Positions 1 through 7,578 of a DNA stretch of 14,162 nucleotides are shown piece after piece. Origin of the DNA: Gammaproteobacteria bacterium. GTDB lineage: Bacteria; Pseudomonadota; Gammaproteobacteria; JABABF01. Made by a program: the position numbers and the translations under genes. Location: contig JABABF010000033.1 of assembly GCA_014238345.1 (NCBI GenBank), forward strand, positions 1 through 14,162, given 5' to 3'. Within the stretch, counting starts at the first letter, position 1. Every line of letters starts with the position of its first letter. A model generated the notes under the pieces. It had not been told where the DNA came from and did not search any database. It saw only the letters and a program-made list of their open reading frames with translations.

Positions 1-2
1 CA

Positions 3-551
3 CAGCGCGACGGGATGCCATGTGACTATGCACGGCGGCAGGGTTTGCGTTGCCTGTCGGCCAATGGTGGATTTGAGGAGTTGCGGCATGCCGACCGCCC
101 GGCAGTGCTAAGCCAATTCTCATGGCAGGGACAAAGGGGTCTGTACGCACTGTGGAGCGCATTGGATGCACAACATGCCACCCTACAGCTCAACGATCAG
201 ACATTGCAGTTCGATGCCGCCCAGCTGCAACCGCTGATGAACGATAGCTGGGGCGGCCAATACACTGTGCTATGGCGACCGCCTGCTGCCTATAGTGGTG
301 CCTTGCAATACGGTGCTACGGGTTCACTGGTCACTTGGCTCGCACATCAGCGCGCCTTGCTCGAAGGGGGTGCCAGCATCATGCCAGAACGCTTGGATGG
401 TGAATTGTTGGCATGGGCGCGTCGATTACAAGGGGAAATCGGTCGCGAAGACGAGACTGCAGTCGGCCCTGAAGTGCTGATCTATCTGAACAATATCCTC
501 GGTGCTACAGTACCCAAGCTGCAAGGCAAGCAGGTAGAGGAGGCTCCGTAG
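3..551 (+). CDS. gspA: GspA/ExeA-type secretion ATPase, C-terminal fragment
   Basis: This is the C-terminal part of a GspA/ExeA protein. The frame is open to the left edge (Q-R-D-G precede the first Met at 15), so that Met is internal and the ATPase domain lies outside the window. GspA works with GspB at the inner membrane and peptidoglycan to help assemble the type II secretion outer-membrane secretin. What is visible is the segment before the peptidoglycan-binding domain (C-D-Y-A-R-R-Q-G-L-R-C, then L-R-H-A-D-R-P-A-V-L, typical of ExeA), followed by W-R-P-P and a putative peptidoglycan-binding-like domain over roughly the last 80 residues (from L-Q-Y-G-A-T-G-S to G-P-E-V-L-I-Y-L). The stop is 2 nt before gspB, which fits the known exeA-exeB pairing. 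The assignment rests on this pattern and on the unmistakable GspB next door; the missing N-terminus prevents checking Walker motifs. Confidence 0.8.
   Translation, partial: QRDGMPCDYARRQGLRCLSANGGFEELRHADRPAVLSQFSWQGQRGLYALWSALDAQHATLQLNDQTLQFDAAQLQPLMNDSWGGQYTVLWRPPAAYSGALQYGATGSLVTWLAHQRALLEGGASIMPERLDGELLAWARRLQGEIGREDETAVGPEVLIYLNNILGATVPKLQGKQVEEAP
536..543 (+). promoter_or_regulatory. Shine-Dalgarno of gspB
   Basis: AGAGGAGG lies inside the 3' end of gspA, with 10 nt between it and the gspB ATG at 554. It is a near-perfect ribosome binding site and fixes the gspB start. Confidence 0.7.
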
Positions 552-553
552 AG

Positions 554-1084
554 ATGTCCTACATACTCGATGCCCTACAGCGCTCTGAGCGCGATCGCCG
601 CCGTGCTGATGCCCCGTCTATCCACAGTCCGCTGAGCATCCCCAACACACCCGCTCGGCGGGTATGGCCCTGGGTGGCAGCGGCTATTCTGATCTTCAAT
701 ATCAGTGTGCTAGGGCTGTGGTCTTATCGGGAACGAGTGGCACCAGCACCTGTGGCGGAAGAAATAATGAGCGTCGCACCCGAAAAGCACACTGTCAAGG
801 CCAGTGTGCCAACACCACCAAGCCCGCAGCGGCGCTCTGTCAACAGCGCAGTGCTGGAAATCGCTGAGTTGCCCACACGCATTCAAGAGGCCTTGCCAGC
901 ACTACACATCAGTGCCCATATTCATGTTGTGGGCAAGCCCGCCAGTGGCTTTGTCATCATCAACGGGTTGAAATTGCGCGAAGGACAGGAGCAAGACCAG
1001 CTGCGTGTAGATCAGATCCGACGTACAGAACTCGTGTTGAGTTACTTGGGACATCGCTTCAGGTGGCCCATTGATCTTGAGTGA
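554..1084 (+). CDS. gspB: GspB, type II secretion assembly protein
   Basis: A 176-aa bitopic inner-membrane protein. GspB partners GspA in making room in the peptidoglycan for, and assembling, the type II secretion secretin. The N-terminus M-S-Y-I-L-D-A-L-Q-R-S-E-R-D is the hallmark of the family, in which MSYILDAL(R/K)KAE is typical. One transmembrane helix follows at about residues 37-56 (V-W-P-W to L-G-L-W), then a Pro/Ala-rich periplasmic linker (about 60-95). The C-terminal GspB domain (about 113-176) has L-P-A-L-H-I-S-A-H-I-H, F-V-I-I-N-G-L-K-L-R-E-G and a terminal G-H-R-F-R-W-P. The gene directly follows gspA with a strong ribosome binding site, so the two are almost certainly cotranscribed. 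The remaining T2SS genes are not in the window; they are often unlinked from gspAB. It converges on mfd. Confidence 0.92.
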   Translation: MSYILDALQRSERDRRRADAPSIHSPLSIPNTPARRVWPWVAAAILIFNISVLGLWSYRERVAPAPVAEEIMSVAPEKHTVKASVPTPPSPQRRSVNSAVLEIAELPTRIQEALPALHISAHIHVVGKPASGFVIINGLKLREGQEQDQLRVDQIRRTELVLSYLGHRFRWPIDLE

Positions 1085-1117
1085 TGCCACATTGCTCAGC
1101 GCGCCGAATATCCGGGA

Positions 1118-1150
1118 ATTTGACTTCATGAAAATCCAGTCATGTCAAAT
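1118..1150. terminator. Imperfect hairpin between convergent gspB and mfd
   Basis: ATTTGA (1118-1123), a 3-nt bulge, CATG (1127-1130), a 10-nt loop, then CATG (1141-1144) and TCAAAT (1145-1150) form a 10-bp stem with one bulge. It sits in the 81-bp gap between two convergent genes, where a shared terminator would be expected. No clear U-tract follows on either strand, so intrinsic termination is doubtful. A weaker AT-rich inverted repeat (AAATAG 1155-1160 with CTATTT 1170-1175) overlaps the mfd stop, and in the mfd direction it is followed by a T-run. Confidence 0.35.
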
Positions 1151-1165
1151 AGAAAAATAGATTAT

Positions 1166-4100
1166 TTAGCTATTTATCTGACTTTCTAATGCGGAGCTAA
1201 CTCGCTCTAAAAAAGCATGGCGCTCAGCTGGCTCCAGAACCCCGACATAATGTAGTGTTGCGCCTTCTAAGCGCCACGCCTCCGCCTGCTGCAACTGCGG
1301 TAGTAATGTGCTATCCAGCGAGTGTCCGGCACAACCATGCAACACTGCCCCCCCTCGGTGTGCCTCAATACGACACAGGCCCAGTCGCCGCACTCGCTGT
1401 GCCAAGCGAGCACCGCGCAACAAATAGCGGGCAGGATCGGGCAGTGAGCCAAAGCGGTCGACCAGTTCGGCCTCTAACTCGCGCAAGGCTGGCACATCAG
1501 CGGCGGCCTCAATACGTCGGTACAACACCAACCGCTGATTGATGTCGGGCACATAATCAGCCGCCAAGAAGGCGCTGACACCCAGCTCTAACTGCACTGG
1601 TGACGGCGGCGGTGGCTCGCCGCGCAGTGTCTTCACAGCGCGCTCCAACAATTCGCTGTACAGACCGGGGCTGAGCACGGTATCCTCGCCGCTCTGGCGT
1701 AGCCCCAGCAGTTCACCACCGCCACGCAACTCAAGATCCCGGCGCGCCAGTATAAAACCCGCACCAAAATCCCGGGTGTCGCGCACAGCAGCCATACGCT
1801 GCACTGCGCTCGGGTTCATTAACTCCGAATCTGCGGGGGTCAATAGATAGGCATGCGCTTGGCGTTTGGCACGGCCAACGCGACCGCGCAGTTGATGTAG
1901 TTGTGCCAGCCCAAATTGATCGGCGCGCTCAATCACGATGGTATTGGCATTGGCGATATCAAGGCCGCTCTCAATAATTGTCGTGCAGACCAGCACATTG
2001 CAACGGCGTTGGGCAAAATCCACCATCACCGCACGCAACTCGGTACCACTCATGCCGCCATGCGCTATGCCAACTCGCACCTCGGGTAGCAGCTCAGTCA
2101 GCTCGCGCGCCGTGCGGGCGAGGCGCGAGATTGTATTGTGCACGTAATACACTTGCCCACCGCGCTGCAACTCACGTTGTAGGGCATCGCGCACAGTGCC
2201 TTGATCCCATGGCATCACCACAGTACGAATCGGTAACCGACCTTCTGGAGCCGTGGCAATGACCGACAGGTCTCGTAATCCAGACAGGGCCACATGGAGT
2301 GTGCGCGGAATCGGTGTCGCCGTCAGCGACAGCACATCGACTGCTGTGCGCAATTCCTTAAATCGCTCTTTGTGACGCAGGCCAAAACGATGCTCTTCGT
2401 CGATGATCACTAGACCGAGCTGGCGGAACTGCACATCCTGCTGCAATAAGCGGTGTGTACCGATAACAATATCCAACTGACCAGTGCGGAGCTCGTCCAG
2501 CAAGCGATGTACTTTGCCTGCCGAAACTAGGCGAGACAGCGACTCTATGCGCACTGCCCAATCGCTAAAGCGCCGGCGAAAAGTAGCTGCATGCTGTTCA
2601 GCGAGCACAGTCGTCGGCGTTAATATTGCCACTTGCTTGCCGCTGTGCACAGCGGCAAAGGTGGCGCGCAAAGCCACCTCGGTCTTACCCAGACCCACAT
2701 CTCCACAGATCAAGCGATCCATCGGTCTGGGAAGCGCCATATCCTGCAACACCGCTTCGATAGCAGAGGCTTGATCCGCTGTCGGGACAAAGGGAAAACT
2801 GGCGACAAAACGTCGGTAATCCTCCTCTGGTGGCGACAAGGGCTCACTGCAACACTGCTGACGGCGCGCCTGTAGCTCGAGCAATTCCGCAGCCGTATCG
2901 CTGGCTCGGCGGGCGGCGCGACGCACAGCGCGTTGCCAACGCCGCCCACCCAGAGCATGGAGCTCGGGCTCAGCGCTATCGCCAGCACAGTAGCTACGCA
3001 CCAAAGATAAATCCCGAACCGGCACATACAGACGTGCGCCAGCGGCGTATTCAAGCATTAGAAAATCGCTCTCATGAGCGTCTACACTTAGTGTTGACAA
3101 GCCCTGATAGCGACCTAGACCGTGCTCTTCGTGCACAATTAGGTCACCGACAGTTAAGACGGCTAAATCGTGTCCAGTTGTCCCTAGTGCACCGCTGGGT
3201 CGTCTGGCTTGGGGACGAGAGCTGTAGTCTTGGGTGGTGAGCAAATGAGCAGCTGGTAATAGTGTGATGGGCGGCACAGCCAAAGCGAAACCGCGCTCCA
3301 ACGGAGCCGTAGCTAGTTGGCAGGGCGCATCGCCATCGACAAAATCCGCCCAATCTTCAGCTGCTGACACCTTCACCCCGGCATCGTGCAGTTCATCTCG
3401 CAGTACTTCTGCATGCCCTTCACTCGTCGCCATTAGCAATACCCGGTGTTTGCTTGACGTAGCCAATTGGCGATTCAGATAGTCAAAATCAACCACATCC
3501 GGCGACACGGAAAGCAGCTGCGTTTCGAGAGCACAGTTAGCATCAAGCGCAGAACTCTGCAGACACAGGCGGGGCAGGGCGCTACTGCGCTGCTCTAATT
3601 CATCGCTGTCAAGAAATAACAGTGGCGGTGCCAAGGGTGGGCGCGCCAAATCATCGGCTCGACTCTGGCAACGCTCCTGCACTAAACGCTCAAATGCTGC
3701 GGCAGCTGCCTTTACATCACCGCAATAAATCAGCAATGAGTTCGCCGGTAAATAATCGAACAAGCTATCTGTGTGCTCAAAAAACAATGGCAAATAGTAT
3801 TCGGCTCCGAGCGTATCTCGAGCCGCAGCGAGATCTCGGCACAGCGGACTGGACTGAGGGGCTACGGAAAAATGCCGGTGCCAGCCATCCAAAAATCGCT
3901 CAACACCCGCTTCATCCAAACAGTATTCTCGCACGGGAGCCAGCCGCACTCGCTCAGCGCGAGCCACTGTGCGCTGGCTATCGGGATCAAAATAACGCAG
4001 GCTTTCGATCTGATCATCACATCGCTCCACCCGCAATGGGTGTGCACTGCCAGCCGGGTACAAATCCAACAGCGCCCCGCGCACAGCAAACTCGCCGATC

Positions 4101-4582
4101 TCGCATACCGTATCCACCCGGCGATATCCACCCGCGCTCAGCGTGCGAATCGCTCGCTCAAACGAGTACTCAGCACCGACATCTAACTCCAAACTCTGGG
4201 CTTGGATCCAAGCCCGAGGTGGTAGACGGTGCATCGCTTCAGCGACAGTGGCGATGATCATACCGCCGCGCAGCTGCGGCAGGCGACAGAGCACATCCAT
4301 GCGCTGAGAGCGCAACGACTCTGCCACTGGCAAGGCTTCGTAGGCCAAGGTTTCGCGCCACGGAAGGCAGAGTGGGGGGTGCCCGCCATTAAAAAATGTG
4401 CACTCGGCCTCGATCTGAGTCAGGGTCTGGGTATCGGCCACCAATAGCAAGCTGCACCCCTCCCAGCGTTGCGCCGCTTGGCTCGCAGCCAAACTTTCCG
4501 CTGCGCCGACCAAACCGCCCCACGAGACGCACTGGCCAGCCTGCTCCGGCCAAGGAGCTTGATCAAATTGCAGAAGCTTCAT
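1166..4582 (-). CDS. mfd: Mfd, transcription-repair coupling factor
   Basis: An 1138-aa DNA translocase that removes RNA polymerase stalled at lesions and recruits UvrA, coupling transcription to nucleotide excision repair. The length is close to the family norm of about 1150. The UvrB-like N-terminal region includes the typical G-E-F-A-V-R-G-A-L-L-D. The RNA-polymerase-interaction domain is near residues 473-530 (V-G-D-L-I-V-H-E-E-H-G-L-G-R-Y). The superfamily-2 motor has Walker A G-D-V-G-L-G-K-T (627-634), DEEH (728-731), T-A-T-P-I-P-R-T-L and H-Q-L-R-G-R-V-G-R. The C-terminal regulatory domain starts near residue 995. The frame is open to an ATG at 4672, but I chose 4582 (M-K-L-L-Q-F-D). 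The extra 30 residues look unlike the family and would overlap the divergent promoter region. The chosen start has only a weak GAG ribosome binding site. It diverges from gap. Confidence 0.95.
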   Translation of the reverse strand: MKLLQFDQAPWPEQAGQCVSWGGLVGAAESLAASQAAQRWEGCSLLLVADTQTLTQIEAECTFFNGGHPPLCLPWRETLAYEALPVAESLRSQRMDVLCRLPQLRGGMIIATVAEAMHRLPPRAWIQAQSLELDVGAEYSFERAIRTLSAGGYRRVDTVCEIGEFAVRGALLDLYPAGSAHPLRVERCDDQIESLRYFDPDSQRTVARAERVRLAPVREYCLDEAGVERFLDGWHRHFSVAPQSSPLCRDLAAARDTLGAEYYLPLFFEHTDSLFDYLPANSLLIYCGDVKAAAAAFERLVQERCQSRADDLARPPLAPPLLFLDSDELEQRSSALPRLCLQSSALDANCALETQLLSVSPDVVDFDYLNRQLATSSKHRVLLMATSEGHAEVLRDELHDAGVKVSAAEDWADFVDGDAPCQLATAPLERGFALAVPPITLLPAAHLLTTQDYSSRPQARRPSGALGTTGHDLAVLTVGDLIVHEEHGLGRYQGLSTLSVDAHESDFLMLEYAAGARLYVPVRDLSLVRSYCAGDSAEPELHALGGRRWQRAVRRAARRASDTAAELLELQARRQQCCSEPLSPPEEDYRRFVASFPFVPTADQASAIEAVLQDMALPRPMDRLICGDVGLGKTEVALRATFAAVHSGKQVAILTPTTVLAEQHAATFRRRFSDWAVRIESLSRLVSAGKVHRLLDELRTGQLDIVIGTHRLLQQDVQFRQLGLVIIDEEHRFGLRHKERFKELRTAVDVLSLTATPIPRTLHVALSGLRDLSVIATAPEGRLPIRTVVMPWDQGTVRDALQRELQRGGQVYYVHNTISRLARTARELTELLPEVRVGIAHGGMSGTELRAVMVDFAQRRCNVLVCTTIIESGLDIANANTIVIERADQFGLAQLHQLRGRVGRAKRQAHAYLLTPADSELMNPSAVQRMAAVRDTRDFGAGFILARRDLELRGGGELLGLRQSGEDTVLSPGLYSELLERAVKTLRGEPPPPSPVQLELGVSAFLAADYVPDINQRLVLYRRIEAAADVPALRELEAELVDRFGSLPDPARYLLRGARLAQRVRRLGLCRIEAHRGGAVLHGCAGHSLDSTLLPQLQQAEAWRLEGATLHYVGVLEPAERHAFLERVSSALESQINS

Positions 4583-4594
4583 TATTTGCTCAGC

Positions 4595-4600
4595 TATAAT
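4595..4600 (+). promoter_or_regulatory. Candidate -10 box for gap-nqr transcription
   Basis: A perfect TATAAT lies in the mfd/gap divergent region and would start transcription near 4607, giving an untranslated leader of about 80 nt before the gap GTG. I see no good -35 at 16-18 bp upstream; the closest match is TTGCAG at 4568-4573, but its 21-bp spacing is too long. The call is therefore tentative. If used, it would drive gap and probably the whole nqr run. Confidence 0.35.
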
Positions 4601-4675
4601 AAGGGGCTTGAGTGGCGTGCGGGACTTGGGGTCATCCCAAAGCACCGATGCGTTGCAGCCGTTGCTAGCCACACT

Positions 4676-4679
4676 GGGA
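4676..4679 (+). promoter_or_regulatory. Shine-Dalgarno supporting the gap GTG start
   Basis: GGGA lies 8 nt before the GTG at 4688. It is modest, but there is no in-frame ATG between 4469 and well inside the conserved N-terminal domain. Together with the family N-terminus this makes GTG 4688 the best start. Confidence 0.45.
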
Positions 4680-4687
4680 CTTTCATT

Positions 4688-6166
4688 GTGTCAAAAGTGC
4701 CTCACCAAAAAGCGCGTCCACGTCCGCAAAATTACTTCATCGACTGGAAAAAGCGCGAATCGCTGGCCGAGGCGATGATCCCACTGATCGGGCAAATGTA
4801 CCGCCGCAACATCCACTGCCACATCTATGGTCAACCTTTGATCAACCAATCGGTGCTTGACATCATGCAAGCGCATCGCTTTGTGCGCGCAGTCGAAAGC
4901 AACGAACTATCAGAGTTTGAAACCTTTCCAGTGTTACAGGCCTTGACCGATATCACCGACCTCGGCAGTGCCGAGATTGATGTTGGCAGTATCACTCTGC
5001 GTTATGAAGAGCAGGGTAAACCCGCTGGGCTATCGGTGGGCGAATTTGTGCGCGCCCAGATGAAGCATCTGATCGGCAGTTCACACAAACCGATCGACCG
5101 ACCTCAAGATGTCGTGCTCTACGGTTTTGGACGTATCGGACGACTCGTCGCTAGGCTGTTGATTGAAAAAACTGCTGGCGGCGATACCTTGCGGCTACGC
5201 GCCATCGTCGTGCGCAAAGGAAAAGGGAACGAGCTGGCCAAGCGCGCCAGCCTGATGCGGCGGGACTCGGTACACGGCGGATTTCAAGGCACGATACGCA
5301 TTGATGAAGAGCACCAATCCTTTGTCGCCAACGGCAATGAGGTGCGCGTGATCTACTCCGAGCAGCCGCATGACATTGATTACAGTGCCTATGGTATTGA
5401 CAATGCCATCATCGTTGACAACACCGGAAAATGGCGCACAAAAGAGGCCTTAGAGCAACACTTACAATCTAAAGGAGTCGCCAAAGTCCTGTTGACCGCA
5501 CCCGCCAAAGCAGGAGTTAAAAACATCGTGCACGGTGTCAACCATCAGCTGCTCAACCCTGACGACCGCTTGCTATCGGCCTCATCTTGCACCACTAATG
5601 CGGTCGCTCTAATGTTGCACTCAGTGCATAGGCGCTATGGTATAGAGAGTGGACATATGGAAACTGTCCATGCCTACACTAATGACCAAAACCTAATCGA
5701 TAACTACCATCCTTCGCCACGGCGCGGTCGTAGTGCCGCAATGAACTTGGTTTTGACTGACACGGGCGCGGCGCGGGCAGTCGGCGAGGTATTGCCAGAG
5801 TTGCGCGGCAAACTGAGCGGTCATGCAATACGGGTGCCAGTTCCCAATGTCTCCCTCGCTGTACTCAAGCTGCGGTTAAATGACCGTGTTGATGCATCAG
5901 CTCTCAATGAACATATGCGACAAGTCGCGCTACACTCCTCGTTGCGCCGCCAGATCGGCTACATCAATTCCACCGAAATTGTCTCCAGCGATATCGTTGG
6001 CTCGCGCGAGGCCTGTGTCATTGATTCTGTAGCCACTATCGCCAATGCTAATGACTGCGTCATCTACGGTTGGTATGACAATGAATTTGGCTATGCCTGC
6101 CAAGTCTATCGACTGCTCGAAGAATTGGCGGGAGTCCACTACCCGGTCTACCCCTGCGATGATTGA
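4688..6166 (+). CDS. gap: Long-form glyceraldehyde-3-phosphate dehydrogenase
   Basis: A 492-aa enzyme interconverting glyceraldehyde 3-phosphate and 1,3-bisphosphoglycerate in the cytoplasm. It belongs to the long type with an N-terminal extension of about 130 residues (W-K-K-R-E-S-L-A-E-A-M-I-P-L-I-G), known in Pseudomonas beside mfd and nqr. The Rossmann motif G-F-G-R-I-G-R is at 146-152. The catalytic Cys301 is in S-S-C-T-T-N and His328 in T-V-H-A-Y-T-N-D-Q, the usual 27-residue separation. W-Y-D-N-E-F-G-Y is near the C-terminus. Where NAD-specific enzymes carry an Asp after the second beta strand, this protein has A-I-V-V-R-K-G-K (172-179), suggesting use of NADP(H) or both cofactors; this is inference. 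The frame is open upstream to 4469, but that stretch is antisense to mfd. The stop overlaps nqrA by 8 nt. Confidence 0.93.
   Translation: MSKVPHQKARPRPQNYFIDWKKRESLAEAMIPLIGQMYRRNIHCHIYGQPLINQSVLDIMQAHRFVRAVESNELSEFETFPVLQALTDITDLGSAEIDVGSITLRYEEQGKPAGLSVGEFVRAQMKHLIGSSHKPIDRPQDVVLYGFGRIGRLVARLLIEKTAGGDTLRLRAIVVRKGKGNELAKRASLMRRDSVHGGFQGTIRIDEEHQSFVANGNEVRVIYSEQPHDIDYSAYGIDNAIIVDNTGKWRTKEALEQHLQSKGVAKVLLTAPAKAGVKNIVHGVNHQLLNPDDRLLSASSCTTNAVALMLHSVHRRYGIESGHMETVHAYTNDQNLIDNYHPSPRRGRSAAMNLVLTDTGAARAVGEVLPELRGKLSGHAIRVPVPNVSLAVLKLRLNDRVDASALNEHMRQVALHSSLRRQIGYINSTEIVSSDIVGSREACVIDSVATIANANDCVIYGWYDNEFGYACQVYRLLEELAGVHYPVYPCDD
4689..4694 (-). promoter_or_regulatory. Candidate -35 box for mfd
   Basis: On the minus strand this reads TTGACA, the full sigma70 -35 consensus, and it overlaps the gap start codon. 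The hexamer 17 bp downstream (TGGCTA) is a poor -10, so this is only a possible mfd promoter. Its place over the gap start could make mfd and gap initiation compete. Confidence 0.2.
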
Positions 6167-7568
6167 GCAACGACCGGTCACTCAAACTCAGGCCGCCCAC
6201 GGCGAGCCAGGTTGGAAATTGCGCCGCGGCTTGGATGTGCCTCTGGCCGGTGCCCCAGAGCAGCTGATCGACGATACGCTACCAGCACCAAGTCAAGTGG
6301 CGCTCATGCCACCTGATTACATCGGTTGCAAACCGGCACTGCAATGCCAGCTCGGCGAGCGCATACAACGCGGCCAGCTATTGTTTTACGATAAGCACAA
6401 CGAAGCGGTACGTTACACCGCACCAGGTGGCGGCACCATCAGCGCGATTAATCGGGGAGCCAAACGTGCGCTACTATCGATTGTCATCGAGCTAGCAGCA
6501 GCTGAGCGCGAGGAAAAAGTAGCTTTCCCCGTGGTGGAGCGCCCGCGCTTGGCCGAGCTCAGCCCAACCCAAGTGCGGGATCAGCTGCTCCTCTGCGGAC
6601 TGTGGACCGTATTTCGCACCCGTCCATTCTCCAAAGTTCCAGCGCCGGACAGCCTGCCCCATTCGATTTTTATCACTGCGATAGATACCAACCCGCTGGC
6701 CGCTGACCCGATGCCGCTCATTCTTGCTAAGCACGAAGATTTTGTTGATGGCCTGAGACTGTTGCGCCAGCTGATCTCAGCTGCACCGCTATTTCTGTGC
6801 CGGGCACCTGGTGCCAAGCTGCCGATACCCGAAGAATTGGCACTGCGAGTGGCTGAGTTTTCTGGACCGCATCCAGCGGGTCTGGTCGGCACCCATATTC
6901 ACTTACTAGATCCAGTGCGCTCACATAAAACTGTCTGGCACTTGAACTACCAAGATGTCATCGCTATCGGGCAGCTATTCACCAGTGGGGAATTGCCAGT
7001 CGAGCGCGTGGTCTCTCTGGCCGGACCTCCATTACTGCGCCCCAGACTAGTTCGCACACGCTTGGGAGCCAACTTGGATGAACTCTGCACCGGACAGCTA
7101 CAAACCACCGAGGAGCACCGTATTATTAGCGGCTCGGTGCTGTCAGGGCACCACGCAACAGGGGCTCTGGCGTTCTTAGGCCGCCATCACTTGCAAGTAT
7201 CGGTGTTGAGCGAACAGCGCGAGCGCAAATTATTCGGCTGGCTGACTGCGGGTAGCAACCGGCACTCCAATCTGGGCATTTATTTGTCGCACTTCGCCAG
7301 ACAGCCACTGCCGCTCGGCACCAGTACCCATGGTAGCGAGCGCGCCATCGTGCCAACTGGAAGCTTCGAGCGAGTCATGCCATTGGATTTTTTGCCGACC
7401 CTGTTCCTGCGCTATTTAGTGGCTGGTGATATAGAAACCGTGCAACGTCTGGGAGCCTTGGAGCTGGATGAAGAAGATTTGGCGCTCTGCAGCTATGTTT
7501 GCTCAGGCAAACACGAATATGGCCCCATCCTGCGCGATGTCTTGAATCAAATTGAACGGGAAGGGTAG
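6159..7568 (+). CDS. nqrA: NqrA, Na+-translocating NADH:quinone oxidoreductase subunit A
   Basis: A 469-aa cytoplasmic subunit of Na+-NQR. It carries no covalent cofactor and is implicated in quinone binding. Recognisable family segments are R-R-G-L-D-V-P-L-A-G-A-P-E near the start, Y-T-A-P-G-G-G-T-I, H-P-A-G-L-V-G-T-H-I-H-L-L-D-P-V, and L-F-G-W-L near the C-terminal third. Most family members begin right at the (K)GLD(L/V)P(I/L)AGAP segment and are about 446 aa. Here the first ATG (6159, overlapping gap by 8 nt) adds roughly 20 residues and has no good ribosome binding site. A TTG at 6219 (AGG 7 nt upstream) would give the usual N-terminus and is a real alternative start. It begins the nqr operon and is probably cotranscribed with gap. 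Confidence 0.93.
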   Translation: MIEQRPVTQTQAAHGEPGWKLRRGLDVPLAGAPEQLIDDTLPAPSQVALMPPDYIGCKPALQCQLGERIQRGQLLFYDKHNEAVRYTAPGGGTISAINRGAKRALLSIVIELAAAEREEKVAFPVVERPRLAELSPTQVRDQLLLCGLWTVFRTRPFSKVPAPDSLPHSIFITAIDTNPLAADPMPLILAKHEDFVDGLRLLRQLISAAPLFLCRAPGAKLPIPEELALRVAEFSGPHPAGLVGTHIHLLDPVRSHKTVWHLNYQDVIAIGQLFTSGELPVERVVSLAGPPLLRPRLVRTRLGANLDELCTGQLQTTEEHRIISGSVLSGHHATGALAFLGRHHLQVSVLSEQRERKLFGWLTAGSNRHSNLGIYLSHFARQPLPLGTSTHGSERAIVPTGSFERVMPLDFLPTLFLRYLVAGDIETVQRLGALELDEEDLALCSYVCSGKHEYGPILRDVLNQIEREG

Positions 7569-7570
7569 GG
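7567..7570 (+). promoter_or_regulatory. Shine-Dalgarno deciding the nqrB GTG start
   Basis: AGGG lies 8 nt before GTG 7579 and overlaps the nqrA stop codon. It favours GTG 7579 over the upstream TTG at 7552 and the ATG at 7597. Confidence 0.5.
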
Positions 7571-7578
7571 CTAGCAAC

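Noticed and set aside
3622..4257. A 211-codon open frame on the + strand inside mfd, and others such as 2830-3240
   Set aside because: They are antisense to the clearly conserved mfd reading frame, have no recognisable domain, and look like low-complexity shadow translations.
4583..4672. Upstream ATG start for mfd at 4672
   Set aside because: The added 30 residues do not resemble Mfd N-termini and would place the start inside the intergenic control region.
4469..4687. Possible 73-residue N-terminal extension of gap
   Set aside because: It is mostly antisense to the mfd N-terminus and the divergent gap, and unlike the family N-terminus. GTG 4688 has a ribosome binding site and gives the usual length.
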